Assembly: GCA_022574315.1 (NCBI GenBank)
Contig: JACZSH010000011.1
Location: 1 to 20,144, forward strand
Direction of reading: 5' to 3'
DNA from: Chloroflexota bacterium
GTDB taxonomy: Bacteria; Chloroflexota; Dehalococcoidia; Dehalococcoidales; RBG-16-60-22
DNA length: 20,144 nt
The notes under the pieces are model-generated. The model was not told where the DNA came from and searched no databases. It worked only from the letters and a program-made list of their open reading frames with translations. Positions within the stretch are counted from its first letter, which is position 1, and each line of letters starts with the position of its first letter. Positions 7,379 through 15,739 of this stretch are shown piece after piece. A program made the position numbers and the translations under genes.

Positions 7379-7600
7379 ATGAAATACAAGGTTGAGGAAA
7401 AGAGCGCTCCCGGCAGGGACAAGGTTGAGGTACTGGGGGCGACCTTTGAGGAAGGCAAGCCCGAGACGGGGGGAGAAGAGGGACGGTGGCGGCAGAAAAT
7501 GGGCAGCCGGTCGGATAAATTAAAGTACCTGCGGAGCGGGGAGAGATACTGGTACGGCAAGGAAGGGTTCGGCAGCGAGCAAAGAAAGACACCGGCCTGA
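7379..7600 (+). CDS. Small charged protein of unknown function
   Basis: A 73-aa protein that I do not recognise. It has a very strong ribosome site, AAAGGAGGG (7366-7373), overlapping the folD stop, and ends 14 bases before acsD, so it is almost certainly translated. It is rich in Lys, Arg, Glu and Gly, has no cysteine, no signal peptide and no membrane segment. The middle (about residues 24-38, GEEGRWRQK region) looks disordered, and an aromatic stretch GERYWYGKEGFG sits near the C-terminus. Position between the folate and carbonyl/corrinoid genes suggests a small accessory or assembly partner of the acetyl-CoA complex. No function can be assigned from the sequence. Confidence 0.75.
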   Translation: MKYKVEEKSAPGRDKVEVLGATFEEGKPETGGEEGRWRQKMGSRSDKLKYLRSGERYWYGKEGFGSEQRKTPA

Positions 7601-7614
7601 GCAAAGGAGGCAGC

Positions 7615-8562
7615 ATGGCTTTTGAGATTCCAAAGACAGCTTACAGCGGTAAGATTAAAGAGATAACACTGGGCAAGGGAGAGAAAGCCGTCACCGTGGG
7701 CGGAGAGTCGTCCTATCCGTTTTACCTTTTTGAAGGCGAGATGCCGCACTTGCCCAGGATAGCCATGGAGGTCTACGACGCACCTCCCGAAGAGTGGGCC
7801 GAGGCCGCCCTGGAGCCTTTTGCCGATGTCGTCAGCGACCCGGTGGCCTGGGCGAATAAGTGCATTAAAGATTACGGGGCGGAGATGATATGCCTGCAGC
7901 TGGCCAGCACCGACCCCAACGGACTTGACCGCGGCGCGGATGAAGCGGCGGAGGTGGTCAAACGGGTATCCGAGGCGATTGACGTGCCGCTCATTGTCCT
8001 GGGCACGGCCAATCACGACAAGGATACCGAAGTTTTCCGGAAAGTAGCCGAGGTCTGCCACGGGAAAAACCTGATTCTGGGCCCGGTGGAAGAAGGCGAC
8101 TACAAACAGATTGGCGCCGCGGCTATCGGCTACCAGCATACCGTGGTGGCGGCGTCACCGATAGATATTAACCTTGGCAAGCAGCTCAATATCCTGCTGG
8201 GCAATCTCGGCGTCTCTGATGATATGCTGGTAATGGACCCGACCGTCAGTGGTATCGGTTACGGTATTGAATACGCGTACTCGGTGATGGAGAGAATGAG
8301 AATGGCCGCCCTGACGCAACAGGATGACAAGCTCCAGTTCCCCATCATCTGCAATATAGCCAGGGAGACCTGGAAAGCGAAAGAGGCGAAAATTTCCGAG
8401 GCGGAAGACCCGAAGATGGGTGACGCCAAAAAGAGGGGTATTTTACTGGAAGCGATGTCAGCCACGGTGCTGCTCCTGGCCGGGGCGGACGTACTGATCA
8501 TGCGACATCCGGAAGCGATAAAACTGGTCCGCGAGATGATTGCGGAACTGACCGCCTCATAA
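7615..8562 (+). CDS. acsD: Corrinoid iron-sulfur protein, small subunit
   Basis: A 315-aa TIM-barrel subunit that pairs with AcsC to hold the cobamide accepting the methyl group from AcsE and handing it to the ACS A-cluster. Recognisable blocks include ICLQLASTDPNG (about 92-103), ILGPVEEGDYKQIGAAAIGY (about 159-178), VMDPTVSGIGYGIEYAYSVM (about 205-224) and FPIICNIARETWKAKEAK (about 242-259). It lacks iron-sulfur cysteine motifs, as expected for the small subunit. AAGGAGG at 7604-7610 precedes the ATG at 7615. Length matches the family (about 310-320). The order acsD-acsA-acsB-acsC-acsE is a compact bacterial arrangement. Confidence 0.96.
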   Translation: MAFEIPKTAYSGKIKEITLGKGEKAVTVGGESSYPFYLFEGEMPHLPRIAMEVYDAPPEEWAEAALEPFADVVSDPVAWANKCIKDYGAEMICLQLASTDPNGLDRGADEAAEVVKRVSEAIDVPLIVLGTANHDKDTEVFRKVAEVCHGKNLILGPVEEGDYKQIGAAAIGYQHTVVAASPIDINLGKQLNILLGNLGVSDDMLVMDPTVSGIGYGIEYAYSVMERMRMAALTQQDDKLQFPIICNIARETWKAKEAKISEAEDPKMGDAKKRGILLEAMSATVLLLAGADVLIMRHPEAIKLVREMIAELTAS

Positions 8563-8591
8563 AAAGGACTAAGAACCGGGAGGTTATGGAA

Positions 8592-10559
8592 ATGGCAGAA
8601 GAGAAGGAAAAAGTAAAGAGTATTGATCCGGCAACGGTTGAAATGATAGAAAAAGCGGCCCAGGACGGGGCGCGCACTGTCTTCGAGCGAGCCGTGACCA
8701 CCAGACCGTGTCCGATTGGAGCGGAGGGCAGCTGCTGCAGCATCTGCGCCATGGGGCCCTGCCGGGTGCCGCTGCCCAAGGGAAGAGAGGAAACGCCGGA
8801 AGAAAAAAAGAAGCGTACCGGGGTTTGCGGGGCCACGGCGGAGACGATTTCGGCGCGCAACTTCCTGCGCATGATAGCCGCCGGCGCCGCCTCCCACGGC
8901 GACCACGGGCGCGAGGTAGCCAAAATATTCCTGAAAGTAGCCAGGGGAGAGATAAAAGAATTTGAAATCAAGGACGAGCAAAAACTTCTCCAGCTTGCCC
9001 TGGACCTCGGCGTCGAGATTGGCGACCGCACCAATAACGAAATAGCGGTGAACGTGGGAGAAATCCTGGCCGGGGAGTTCGGCAGACAAGAAGGAGAGTT
9101 GCTGTTTTTAAAGCGGGCACCTTTGAAGCGACAGGAAATCTGGCGTCAGATGGGAGTGTCTCCCCGCGGTATCGACCGGGAAGTGTCCGAGGCGATGCAC
9201 CGCACCCACATGGGAGGTGACCAGGACTACCAGACCCTGCTGCTGAGTGGCGCCCGGACGGCCCTGTCCGATGGGTGGGGAGGCAGTATGATAGCCACCG
9301 AGCTCCAGGATGTGCTTTTTGGCACTCCGTCGCCGGTGTACAGCCAGATAAACCTCGGCGTGCTCCGGGAAGACGAGGTAAACATCATTATCCACGGCCA
9401 CGAGCCGTATCTCGCCGAGATGATTGCCGTGGTCGCCCAGGACCCGGAGATGATTAAATACGCCCAGTCCAAGGGGGCCAAGGGGATAAACCTGGCCGGT
9501 ATGTGCTGTACCGCTAACGAGATATTGATGCGCCACGGGGTACCCATTGCCGGAAATTTCCTGCAGCAGGAACTGGCGATAGTCACCGGGGCGGTGGAGG
9601 CGATGGTGGTGGACGTCCAGTGCATCATGCAGGGACTGGTTGAAGTAGCCCGCTGCTACCACACCAAGGTCATCACCACTGACCGCCGGGTCCACATCGA
9701 GGGCGCCGAGCACATGGAGTTCGACGAGCATCACGCCACGGAGTCGGCCAAGAAAGTGCTCAAAGCGGCCATCGATAACTATCCCAACCGGGGTAAGAAC
9801 GTGCGCATCCCGGACCACCGCACCGACCTTATTGCCGGCTTCAGCCACGAGACCATCAATTACCTGCTGGGCGGAGTGTTCCGTGCTTCCTACCGACCTC
9901 TGAACGAAAACATCATCAACGGTCGTATCCGGGGCGTGGCCGGAGTCGTCGGCTGCAGTAACGTACGGGTCACCCATGATGACGTAACCGTTAAAATGGT
10001 CAAGGAATTGATAAAGAACGACGTGCTGGTGCTCCAGACCGGCTGTGCCGCCATGGCCTGCGCCAAGGCCGGGCTGATGACCCTGGAGGCAGCCGCCGAA
10101 TTCGCCGGGGAGGGACTTGCCTCCGTCTGCGAAGCGGTGGGCATCCCGCCGGTGCTGCATCTCGGCGCCTGCATTGACAACAGCCGTATCCTGATGGCGG
10201 CCACCGCCATGGTCAAGGACGGCGGCCTGGGCGACGACATCAGCGACCTGCCCGCCGCCGGGGCGGCGCCGGAGTGGATGAGCGAAAAAGCGATTACTAT
10301 CGGGCAGTACTTCGTCAGCTCCGGGATCTATACTGTCTTCGGCGCGACGTGGCCGACCCTGGGCAGCAAAGAGGTGACCGATTTTCTGTTTAAAGAGATG
10401 GAAAACCTCTACGGCGGTAAGTGGGACTTCGAACCCGACCCGATTAAAGCGGCTCATCTCATGATTGAACACATTGATAAGAAACGCAAAGCTCTGGGAA
10501 TCGATAAAGCCCGAGAAAGAGTCCTCTACGATATGGCAATGAGGCGTGAGCTTACCTAA
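8592..10559 (+). CDS. acsA: Carbon monoxide dehydrogenase catalytic subunit
   Basis: A Ni-Fe-S CODH of 655 aa that reduces CO2 to CO for the bound ACS. Numbering from an ATG at 8586, the D- and B-cluster cysteines are C42, C50, C51, C54, C59 and C81 (CPIGAEGSCCSICAMGPC, GVCGATAE). C-cluster ligands are H272 (HGHEP), C308 (AGMCCTANE), C346 (DVQCIMQG), C457 (VVGCSNVR), C487 (QTGCAAMAC) and C529 (LGACIDNSR). All expected ligands are therefore present. The GGGAGG site (8578-8583) is only 2 bases from the ATG at 8586 but 8 bases from the ATG at 8592, so the second is the better start. Adjacency to acsB marks it as the ACS-bound type rather than a stand-alone CooS. Confidence 0.97.
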   Translation: MAEEKEKVKSIDPATVEMIEKAAQDGARTVFERAVTTRPCPIGAEGSCCSICAMGPCRVPLPKGREETPEEKKKRTGVCGATAETISARNFLRMIAAGAASHGDHGREVAKIFLKVARGEIKEFEIKDEQKLLQLALDLGVEIGDRTNNEIAVNVGEILAGEFGRQEGELLFLKRAPLKRQEIWRQMGVSPRGIDREVSEAMHRTHMGGDQDYQTLLLSGARTALSDGWGGSMIATELQDVLFGTPSPVYSQINLGVLREDEVNIIIHGHEPYLAEMIAVVAQDPEMIKYAQSKGAKGINLAGMCCTANEILMRHGVPIAGNFLQQELAIVTGAVEAMVVDVQCIMQGLVEVARCYHTKVITTDRRVHIEGAEHMEFDEHHATESAKKVLKAAIDNYPNRGKNVRIPDHRTDLIAGFSHETINYLLGGVFRASYRPLNENIINGRIRGVAGVVGCSNVRVTHDDVTVKMVKELIKNDVLVLQTGCAAMACAKAGLMTLEAAAEFAGEGLASVCEAVGIPPVLHLGACIDNSRILMAATAMVKDGGLGDDISDLPAAGAAPEWMSEKAITIGQYFVSSGIYTVFGATWPTLGSKEVTDFLFKEMENLYGGKWDFEPDPIKAAHLMIEHIDKKRKALGIDKARERVLYDMAMRRELT

Positions 10560-10592
10560 ATACCAGAGTTTGAAATAAGGGGGTAAACAGAA

Positions 10593-12800
10593 ATGTCCAA
10601 GATTATCGCTTCGGCAGCAATCAGAGGCGCGCATAAGATTTACAGCCAGGCGGAGAAGAAGTGGCAGGAGGCGATGGACAAGTGGGGAGCCAGCGAACCG
10701 GTCGGCTTCCCCAACACCGCCTATTACCTGCCGGTTATCTACGGGATCCTGGGGGAAAAGGTGGAAAAACTGGGCGACATGGAGAAGATACTGAAAAGAT
10801 GCCAGTCCCTTCTCCCGCCGATGGTCAAGGAAAAATATCCTCTGCCCTATCTGGCGCCGGCGCTTGATGCCGGGATGGCGACTTTTTTCGCCGAGGAAAT
10901 AATTGAAGCTATCAGGTACCGGGAGCAGCCGGATTTTTACGTCCGGGGGGAAGACGTTTCGGACGATAATATCTGGCTGGGGGCAGCCGACGACGTCATT
11001 CTGCGCAAGAGAGGTCTCGAGTTTGTCGACGGCACGGCGCCCGGCTTTGCCGCCGTCATGGGGGCGGCGCCGACCAACGAGATTGCGGTGAAAATTGCCC
11101 AGGAATTGCAACAAAAGAATATCTACGTCTTTATGTCCGCCGAGTACAACGGAAAGCGGTTCTCCGAGCAGCTGGTTGAAGCCGGCGTGCAGATTGGCTG
11201 GCCGACCCGCCTCGTCTCCTTTGGCCCCGATGTCAGCGCCACCGTTTTCGCGATGGGTTTTGCCACCCGGGCGGCCCTTTCCTTCGGCGGCATCGAGCCC
11301 GGCGATTACCGGAAAATACTAATCTACAACAAGGACCGGATTTTTGCCTTTGCCATGCCCCTGGGCTACGTTACCGACGAGTGGTACGCCAACGCCGCCG
11401 GGGCAATTAACTTCGGTTTCCCGGTCATTGCCGATACGCCGATACCCGAGATACTGCCCACCGGAATCACCACCTACGAACACGTGGTGGCCAACATCCC
11501 GCACGATGACATCGTCGCCAAGGCGATTGAAGTCAGGGGACTGAAAGTTACCGTGGCCGATATACCGATACCGGTTGCCTTCGGGCCCGCTTTTGAAGGG
11601 GAAAGGGTGCGCGGTGACGATATCTACCTGGAGGCGGGCGGCGGCCGGACGGCCATGGTGGAGTGGGTGACCAGCAAGCGCATGGACGAGATAGAAGACG
11701 GGAAGATTGAGATAATCGGGCCCGAGCTCAGCGATATAGAACCGGGCACCAAACTACCCATGGCGATAGCCGTCGAGGTTGCCGGCCGAAACATGCAGGA
11801 CGACTACGAGCCGATACTGGAGAGGCAAATCCACCACCTGATAAACTACGCCCAGGGACTGATGCACATCGGGCAGAGGGATATCGCCTGGCTGAGAGTC
11901 AGCAAACAGGCGGTGGCCCGCGGCTTCAAATTAGCCCACATCGGCGCTCTCCTCCACGCCAAGCTCCACCAGGACTTCGGCCGGATATTCGACAAGATGC
12001 AGGTGAAAATCTATACCGAAGAGGACCGGGTAAAAGAGACGGTGGCCAAGGCCCGGGCGGTCTATGCCGTCAGAGACACCCGCATTGAAGGCATGACCGA
12101 TGAGACCACCGATATCTACTACTCATGCACCCTGTGCCAGTCCTTCGCTCCCAGCCACGTCTGCGTTATCAGCCCGGAGAGAACCGGTCTTTGCGGTTCG
12201 TATAACTGGATGGACTGCAAAGCCGCCTTTGAAATCAGCCCCACCGGCCCCAACCAGCCGGTACCCAAGGGAGACATCATCGACGCCAAGCTGGGCCAGT
12301 GGACGGGCGTGAACGACTTTATCACCAAAGCCTCACGGGGCAAGATTGACCACTATAACTTCTACAGCATAATCAACGACCCGATGACTACCTGCGGCTG
12401 CTGCGAATGTATTGCCGCCATCCTGCCCATGTGTAACGGCATCATGACGGTGAACCGGGAATACATCGGGGAAACGCCCAGCGGCATGAAGTTCACCACC
12501 CTGGCCGGAACCATCGGCGGCGGGGTGAGCACCCCCGGCTTCGTCGGGCACGGCAAATATAACATAACCCAGCGGAAATTCATCATCGGTGACGGCGGCC
12601 TGCTGAGGGTGGTCTGGATGCCCAAGATGCTGAAGGAAGAGATTGGCGAACGATTACAGGCCAGAGCCGAAGAGATGGGCGTACCGACCCTGCTGGACAT
12701 GATTGCCGATGAAACAATCGGGGTGACCGAAGAAGAAATTCTCCCCTTCCTGGAAGAGAAAGGGCATCCCGCCCTGACCATGGAATCACTGCTGGGCTAA
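10593..12800 (+). CDS. acsB: Acetyl-CoA synthase catalytic subunit
   Basis: A 735-aa bacterial-type ACS that condenses CO, the corrinoid-bound methyl group and CoA at its Ni-Ni-[4Fe4S] A-cluster. The [4Fe4S] ligands are C512, C515, C524 and C534 (SCTLCQSF, HVCVIS, GLCGSY). The nickel-bridging C601-G602-C603 lies in TTCGCCEC. These positions are a constant six residues beyond the Moorella numbering as I recall it (C506, C509, C518, C528, C595, C597). The N-terminal half carries the CODH-binding domain with its gas channel, which archaeal CdhC lacks. GGGGG upstream (about 10580) serves as ribosome site for the ATG at 10593. It lies 33 bases after acsA. Confidence 0.97.
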   Translation: MSKIIASAAIRGAHKIYSQAEKKWQEAMDKWGASEPVGFPNTAYYLPVIYGILGEKVEKLGDMEKILKRCQSLLPPMVKEKYPLPYLAPALDAGMATFFAEEIIEAIRYREQPDFYVRGEDVSDDNIWLGAADDVILRKRGLEFVDGTAPGFAAVMGAAPTNEIAVKIAQELQQKNIYVFMSAEYNGKRFSEQLVEAGVQIGWPTRLVSFGPDVSATVFAMGFATRAALSFGGIEPGDYRKILIYNKDRIFAFAMPLGYVTDEWYANAAGAINFGFPVIADTPIPEILPTGITTYEHVVANIPHDDIVAKAIEVRGLKVTVADIPIPVAFGPAFEGERVRGDDIYLEAGGGRTAMVEWVTSKRMDEIEDGKIEIIGPELSDIEPGTKLPMAIAVEVAGRNMQDDYEPILERQIHHLINYAQGLMHIGQRDIAWLRVSKQAVARGFKLAHIGALLHAKLHQDFGRIFDKMQVKIYTEEDRVKETVAKARAVYAVRDTRIEGMTDETTDIYYSCTLCQSFAPSHVCVISPERTGLCGSYNWMDCKAAFEISPTGPNQPVPKGDIIDAKLGQWTGVNDFITKASRGKIDHYNFYSIINDPMTTCGCCECIAAILPMCNGIMTVNREYIGETPSGMKFTTLAGTIGGGVSTPGFVGHGKYNITQRKFIIGDGGLLRVVWMPKMLKEEIGERLQARAEEMGVPTLLDMIADETIGVTEEEILPFLEEKGHPALTMESLLG

Positions 12801-12813
12801 AAAAGGAGATACG

Positions 12814-14157
12814 ATGCCACTGACCGGAATTGAGATATTCAAGCTGCTGCCCAAGACGAACTGCACCGATTGCGGTGTGCCGACCTGCCTGGCATTCGCC
12901 ATGAACCTGGCTTCAGGCAAGGCGGAGCTGACCGACTGCCCCCACGTTACCGAAGAGTCCAAAACCAGGCTGGAGGAGGCTTCGGCGCCGCCTATCCTGC
13001 CGGTAACTATCGGCACCGGGCCGGAAGCACCCAAAGTCGGCGGGGAGACGGTGATGTTCCGCCACGAGAAGAGATTTGAGAATCAGCCCGCCGTGGCCAT
13101 GCTCATCAGCGATACCATGGACGAAGCCGAAGTCAAGGCCAGACTGGATAAATGCCATCTGTTCCGGTACGAGAGGGTGGGGCTCATCCTGAAACCAGAG
13201 CTAATCGCCGTCAGAGCCGATTCCGGAGACGCCCAGAAATTTGCCGCCCTGGTCAGCAAGGTCAAGGGGAGCGGTTTACGCCTTATCCTGATGAGCGATA
13301 ACCCGGATATGCTGGCGGCCGGCCTGAAGGAATGCGCCGAAAAGAAACCGCTGCTTTACGCGGCTACCGACGATAACCTGAGCCGGGTGGCCAGTTTGGC
13401 AACGGAAAACTCCTGCCCGGTGGTGGCCAAGGCGACCGGCCCGGCAGCGCTCGCCGAACTGACCGAGAAGCTAAGCGCCGCCGGAGTCAAGAACATCGTC
13501 CTTGACCCCGGGTCAAGGACCGTCCGCCAGACGCTGGAAGACCAGGTAATCATCCGCAGCGCCGCCCTGAATAAGAAGTTCCGCCCGCTCGGTTACCCGA
13601 CGATAACTTTCCCATGTGAGATGACCGACGACCCGATGAAGGAGGCGGTAATCGCCGCCATGCTGGTGGTGAAATATGCGGGGATTATCGTGCTGTCCGA
13701 TTTCCGGGGGGAAAGCCTGTTCCCGCTGCTGGTGGAGAGGATGAACATTTTTACCGACCCGCAGCGGCCGCTGGCAACTACCGAGGGGATTTATGAAATA
13801 AACAACCCCGATGAAAATTCGCCGGTACTGGTTACCTCCAACTTCTCCCTGACCTACTTTATCATCTCCGGGGAGATAGAGACGAGCAAGGTGCCCAGCT
13901 GGCTGCTCATCAAGGACACGGAGGGGCTTTCGGTGATGACGGCCTGGGCGGCCGGAAAGTTCAGCGCCGACGTTATCGCCCCGTTCGTGAAAAAGTCCGG
14001 AATCGGGGACAAGATTAACCACCAGAAACTGATAATTCCGGGATACCTGGCGTCGGAGAGCGGCAGCCTGGAAGAGGAACTACCCGGCTGGGAAATCCTG
14101 GTTGGACCCCGGGAAGGGGCCCACATCCCGGCCTTCCTGAAAACCTGGAAATCTTAG
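12814..14157 (+). CDS. acsC: Corrinoid iron-sulfur protein, large subunit
   Basis: A 447-aa subunit carrying the low-potential [4Fe4S] cluster and the cobamide-binding domain. The N-terminal cluster motif is C17, C20, C25 and C42 (KTNCTDCGVPTC, TDCPHV). A TIM-barrel domain follows with VKNIVLDPGSRT and RPLGYPTITFPCE. The C-terminal corrinoid-binding region includes LVTSNFSLTYFIISGEIE and KLIIPGYLASESGSLEEELP. AAAAGGAGA precedes the ATG at 12814, 13 bases after acsB. Length and architecture match Moorella-type AcsC. It is the direct partner of AcsD and the substrate of AcsV and AcsE. Confidence 0.96.
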   Translation: MPLTGIEIFKLLPKTNCTDCGVPTCLAFAMNLASGKAELTDCPHVTEESKTRLEEASAPPILPVTIGTGPEAPKVGGETVMFRHEKRFENQPAVAMLISDTMDEAEVKARLDKCHLFRYERVGLILKPELIAVRADSGDAQKFAALVSKVKGSGLRLILMSDNPDMLAAGLKECAEKKPLLYAATDDNLSRVASLATENSCPVVAKATGPAALAELTEKLSAAGVKNIVLDPGSRTVRQTLEDQVIIRSAALNKKFRPLGYPTITFPCEMTDDPMKEAVIAAMLVVKYAGIIVLSDFRGESLFPLLVERMNIFTDPQRPLATTEGIYEINNPDENSPVLVTSNFSLTYFIISGEIETSKVPSWLLIKDTEGLSVMTAWAAGKFSADVIAPFVKKSGIGDKINHQKLIIPGYLASESGSLEEELPGWEILVGPREGAHIPAFLKTWKS

Positions 14158-14168
14158 GAGGCAGATAA

Positions 14169-15047
14169 ATGATCCTTATCGGTGAAAATATCAATATCAT
14201 GTCCCAGACCATCGGGGCGGCACTCAAGGAAAGGAACCCCGGGCCCATCCAGCAACTGGTCAGGGATGAGATTGAAGCCGGCATAGACTACCTGGACCTC
14301 AACATCGGCCCGGCGCGTAAGGGGGGGGATGAGCTGATGGACTGGGTGGTCAATGCGGTGCAGGCAGTCACGGACAAGCCGCTCTCCCTGGACACGACCA
14401 ATCCGGTAGCCATGGAGGCAGGACTGAAAGTGGCTAAAAATAAACCGCTCATCAACTCGATTTCCCTGCAGCCGGACCGACTGGAACCGGGGCTACAGCT
14501 TGCCAAACGGTACAACGCCAACTTAATCGGTCTGCTCTGGGGTGCCGAGGGAATGCCGCGCGACGCCAATGAAAGAGCCATGCACGTGGTCGATTTCGTC
14601 TATAAAGCCAACGAAACCGGCATTCCCAACGAGCATATCTGGATTGACCCCATCGTCAGTCCGGTATCCGTAGAAATAAACCAGGTTAAAGCCTGCATCG
14701 AGCTGATGTCAATGCTGGCTGATATTGCCCCGGGGTGCAAGTCCACGGTGGGCATGTCCAACATCTCCAACGGCACACCTCATAACCTGCGGCCGTGGCT
14801 CAACCGCACCTACATGATAATGCTGATGAAGTACGGCCTGTATTCGGCCATAGTTGACGCTTTTGATACCGATTTGATAAAAATAGCCAAGGGAGAGAGG
14901 CCGGAAATCGTCAGCCTGGTACACCGGATGATGGAGGGCGAAAAGCCGGATATGGCGGCTTTGAACGAAGAAGAAGCCAGGTACGCCAAAACAGCCCGGG
15001 TACTGATGGGTGAGTCGCTTTACTCCCACTCATGGCTGGAAATATAA
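14169..15047 (+). CDS. acsE: Methyl-THF:corrinoid protein methyltransferase
   Basis: A 292-aa pterin-binding TIM-barrel methyltransferase that transfers the methyl group of 5-methyl-THF to Co(I) of AcsC/AcsD. Pterin-site residues line up with the Moorella enzyme: D75 (SLDTTN), N96 (LINSIS), D160 (IWIDPI) and N198 (GMSNIS), plus DLNIGPAR near 43. The TAGGAGG overlapping the acsC stop is the ribosome site. It is about 30 residues longer than the Moorella protein because of a charged segment near residues 242-276 (region with GERPEIVSLVHRMMEGEKP), placed between the last barrel helix and the conserved C-terminal end. This is a sizeable but apparently tolerated insertion. Confidence 0.95.
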   Translation: MILIGENINIMSQTIGAALKERNPGPIQQLVRDEIEAGIDYLDLNIGPARKGGDELMDWVVNAVQAVTDKPLSLDTTNPVAMEAGLKVAKNKPLINSISLQPDRLEPGLQLAKRYNANLIGLLWGAEGMPRDANERAMHVVDFVYKANETGIPNEHIWIDPIVSPVSVEINQVKACIELMSMLADIAPGCKSTVGMSNISNGTPHNLRPWLNRTYMIMLMKYGLYSAIVDAFDTDLIKIAKGERPEIVSLVHRMMEGEKPDMAALNEEEARYAKTARVLMGESLYSHSWLEI

Positions 15048-15072
15048 ATAACCCCGCAAAAGGATAGTACGC

Positions 15073-15723
15073 GTGGAAAACAAACCTGTGACATCGTCGG
15101 ACAGCCACGGGCACGGCTATGAGCTTGCCTGCCAGCTCGCCGCCGAGCGTCTGGCCGGCACCGGCGATATAGAGCAGCTGTGCCGGCTGACCGGCGCCAG
15201 GTGCCTGGATTCCGGCCAGGCAATCGCCGTCGATTTTTTGAACCGGTCGTATCTGGTGGCTTTCCCCGAAATAGCGCTGACCTTCGAGGACAGCCAAGAG
15301 GAAGTAATAATCAGGGATAAAATCCTCATCCTCCATTACCTGACCACGGCCAAAGGGACACCCCTGTCCGACAAGCTGATTGCCTACCAGGAACTGCCGG
15401 AGGGGACGGCTTACTTTCCCACCTTCTACCAGCGGTCAATCAGGCCGCTGGCCAGTCATTTCGGTGCCGCACCCTCCCGACTGGCCGATGCCGCCCGGGT
15501 GATGGGCGGAGATAAGGCCAACTACGGTGATACCGCCGTAACCGTAAATGTCTTCCCGCGAGTACCGTTGACCCTGGTCCTGTGGCGGGGCGACGATGAG
15601 TTCGGTCCGGAAGGCAATATTTTGTTCGACAGCACCATTTCCGACTACCTGCCCGTGGAGGATATCATCGTTGTGTCGGAATCGCTGGTGAGAAGATTAA
15701 TCAAAGTTGACCGGCAAGCGTGA
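15073..15723 (+). CDS. DUF3786-type protein in the acs operon
   Basis: A 216-aa protein of unknown function, starting with GTG at 15073 behind AAAAGGA. I match it from memory to DUF3786, on the blocks ILILHYLTTAKGTPLSDKLI (about 85-104), YQELPEGTAYFPTFYQRSIR (about 105-124), ARVMGGDK, and VFPRVPLTLVLWRGDDEFGP (about 158-177) followed by NILFDSTISDYLPVED. It has three N-terminal cysteines (C20, C37, C44) and a HGHG stretch at 12-15, but no classical cluster motif. There is no signal or membrane segment. It sits between acsE and fdhB with gaps of 25 and 13 bases, so it is co-transcribed with the pathway. Members often turn up near corrinoid or CODH genes in anaerobes, which hints at an assembly or corrinoid-linked role; no activity can be stated. 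Confidence 0.85.
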   Translation: MENKPVTSSDSHGHGYELACQLAAERLAGTGDIEQLCRLTGARCLDSGQAIAVDFLNRSYLVAFPEIALTFEDSQEEVIIRDKILILHYLTTAKGTPLSDKLIAYQELPEGTAYFPTFYQRSIRPLASHFGAAPSRLADAARVMGGDKANYGDTAVTVNVFPRVPLTLVLWRGDDEFGPEGNILFDSTISDYLPVEDIIVVSESLVRRLIKVDRQA

Positions 15724-15724
15724 T

Positions 15725-15739
15725 AAGGAGGCGGCCTTG
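15725..15739 (+). promoter_or_regulatory. Ribosome site fixing the fdhB start at TTG 15737
   Basis: AAGGAGG at 15725-15731 stands five bases before TTG at 15737-15739. The longer frame opening at TTG 15707 would overlap the preceding gene by 17 bases, has no ribosome site, and would translate the Shine-Dalgarno sequence itself. The shorter start gives METLKLIINGQNVETD, matching where [2Fe-2S] domains of this family begin. Confidence 0.75.

Noticed and set aside
7363..8139. A 258-codon minus-strand frame opposite the 73-aa gene and acsD
   Set aside because: The plus strand has acsD with clear family motifs and strong ribosome sites; the reverse translation is low in recognisable structure.
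8586..8591. First ATG as the acsA start
   Set aside because: It lies only two bases from the GGGAGG site; the ATG at 8592 has eight-base spacing. The two-residue difference has no effect on function.
9108..11114. A 668-codon open frame on the minus strand across acsA and acsB
   Set aside because: It lies opposite two unmistakable enzymes, has no recognisable domain, and arises from the GC-rich codon pattern of the coding strand.
15707..15736. Upstream TTG start for fdhB
   Set aside because: It would overlap the previous gene and translate through the Shine-Dalgarno sequence; TTG at 15737 has correct spacing.
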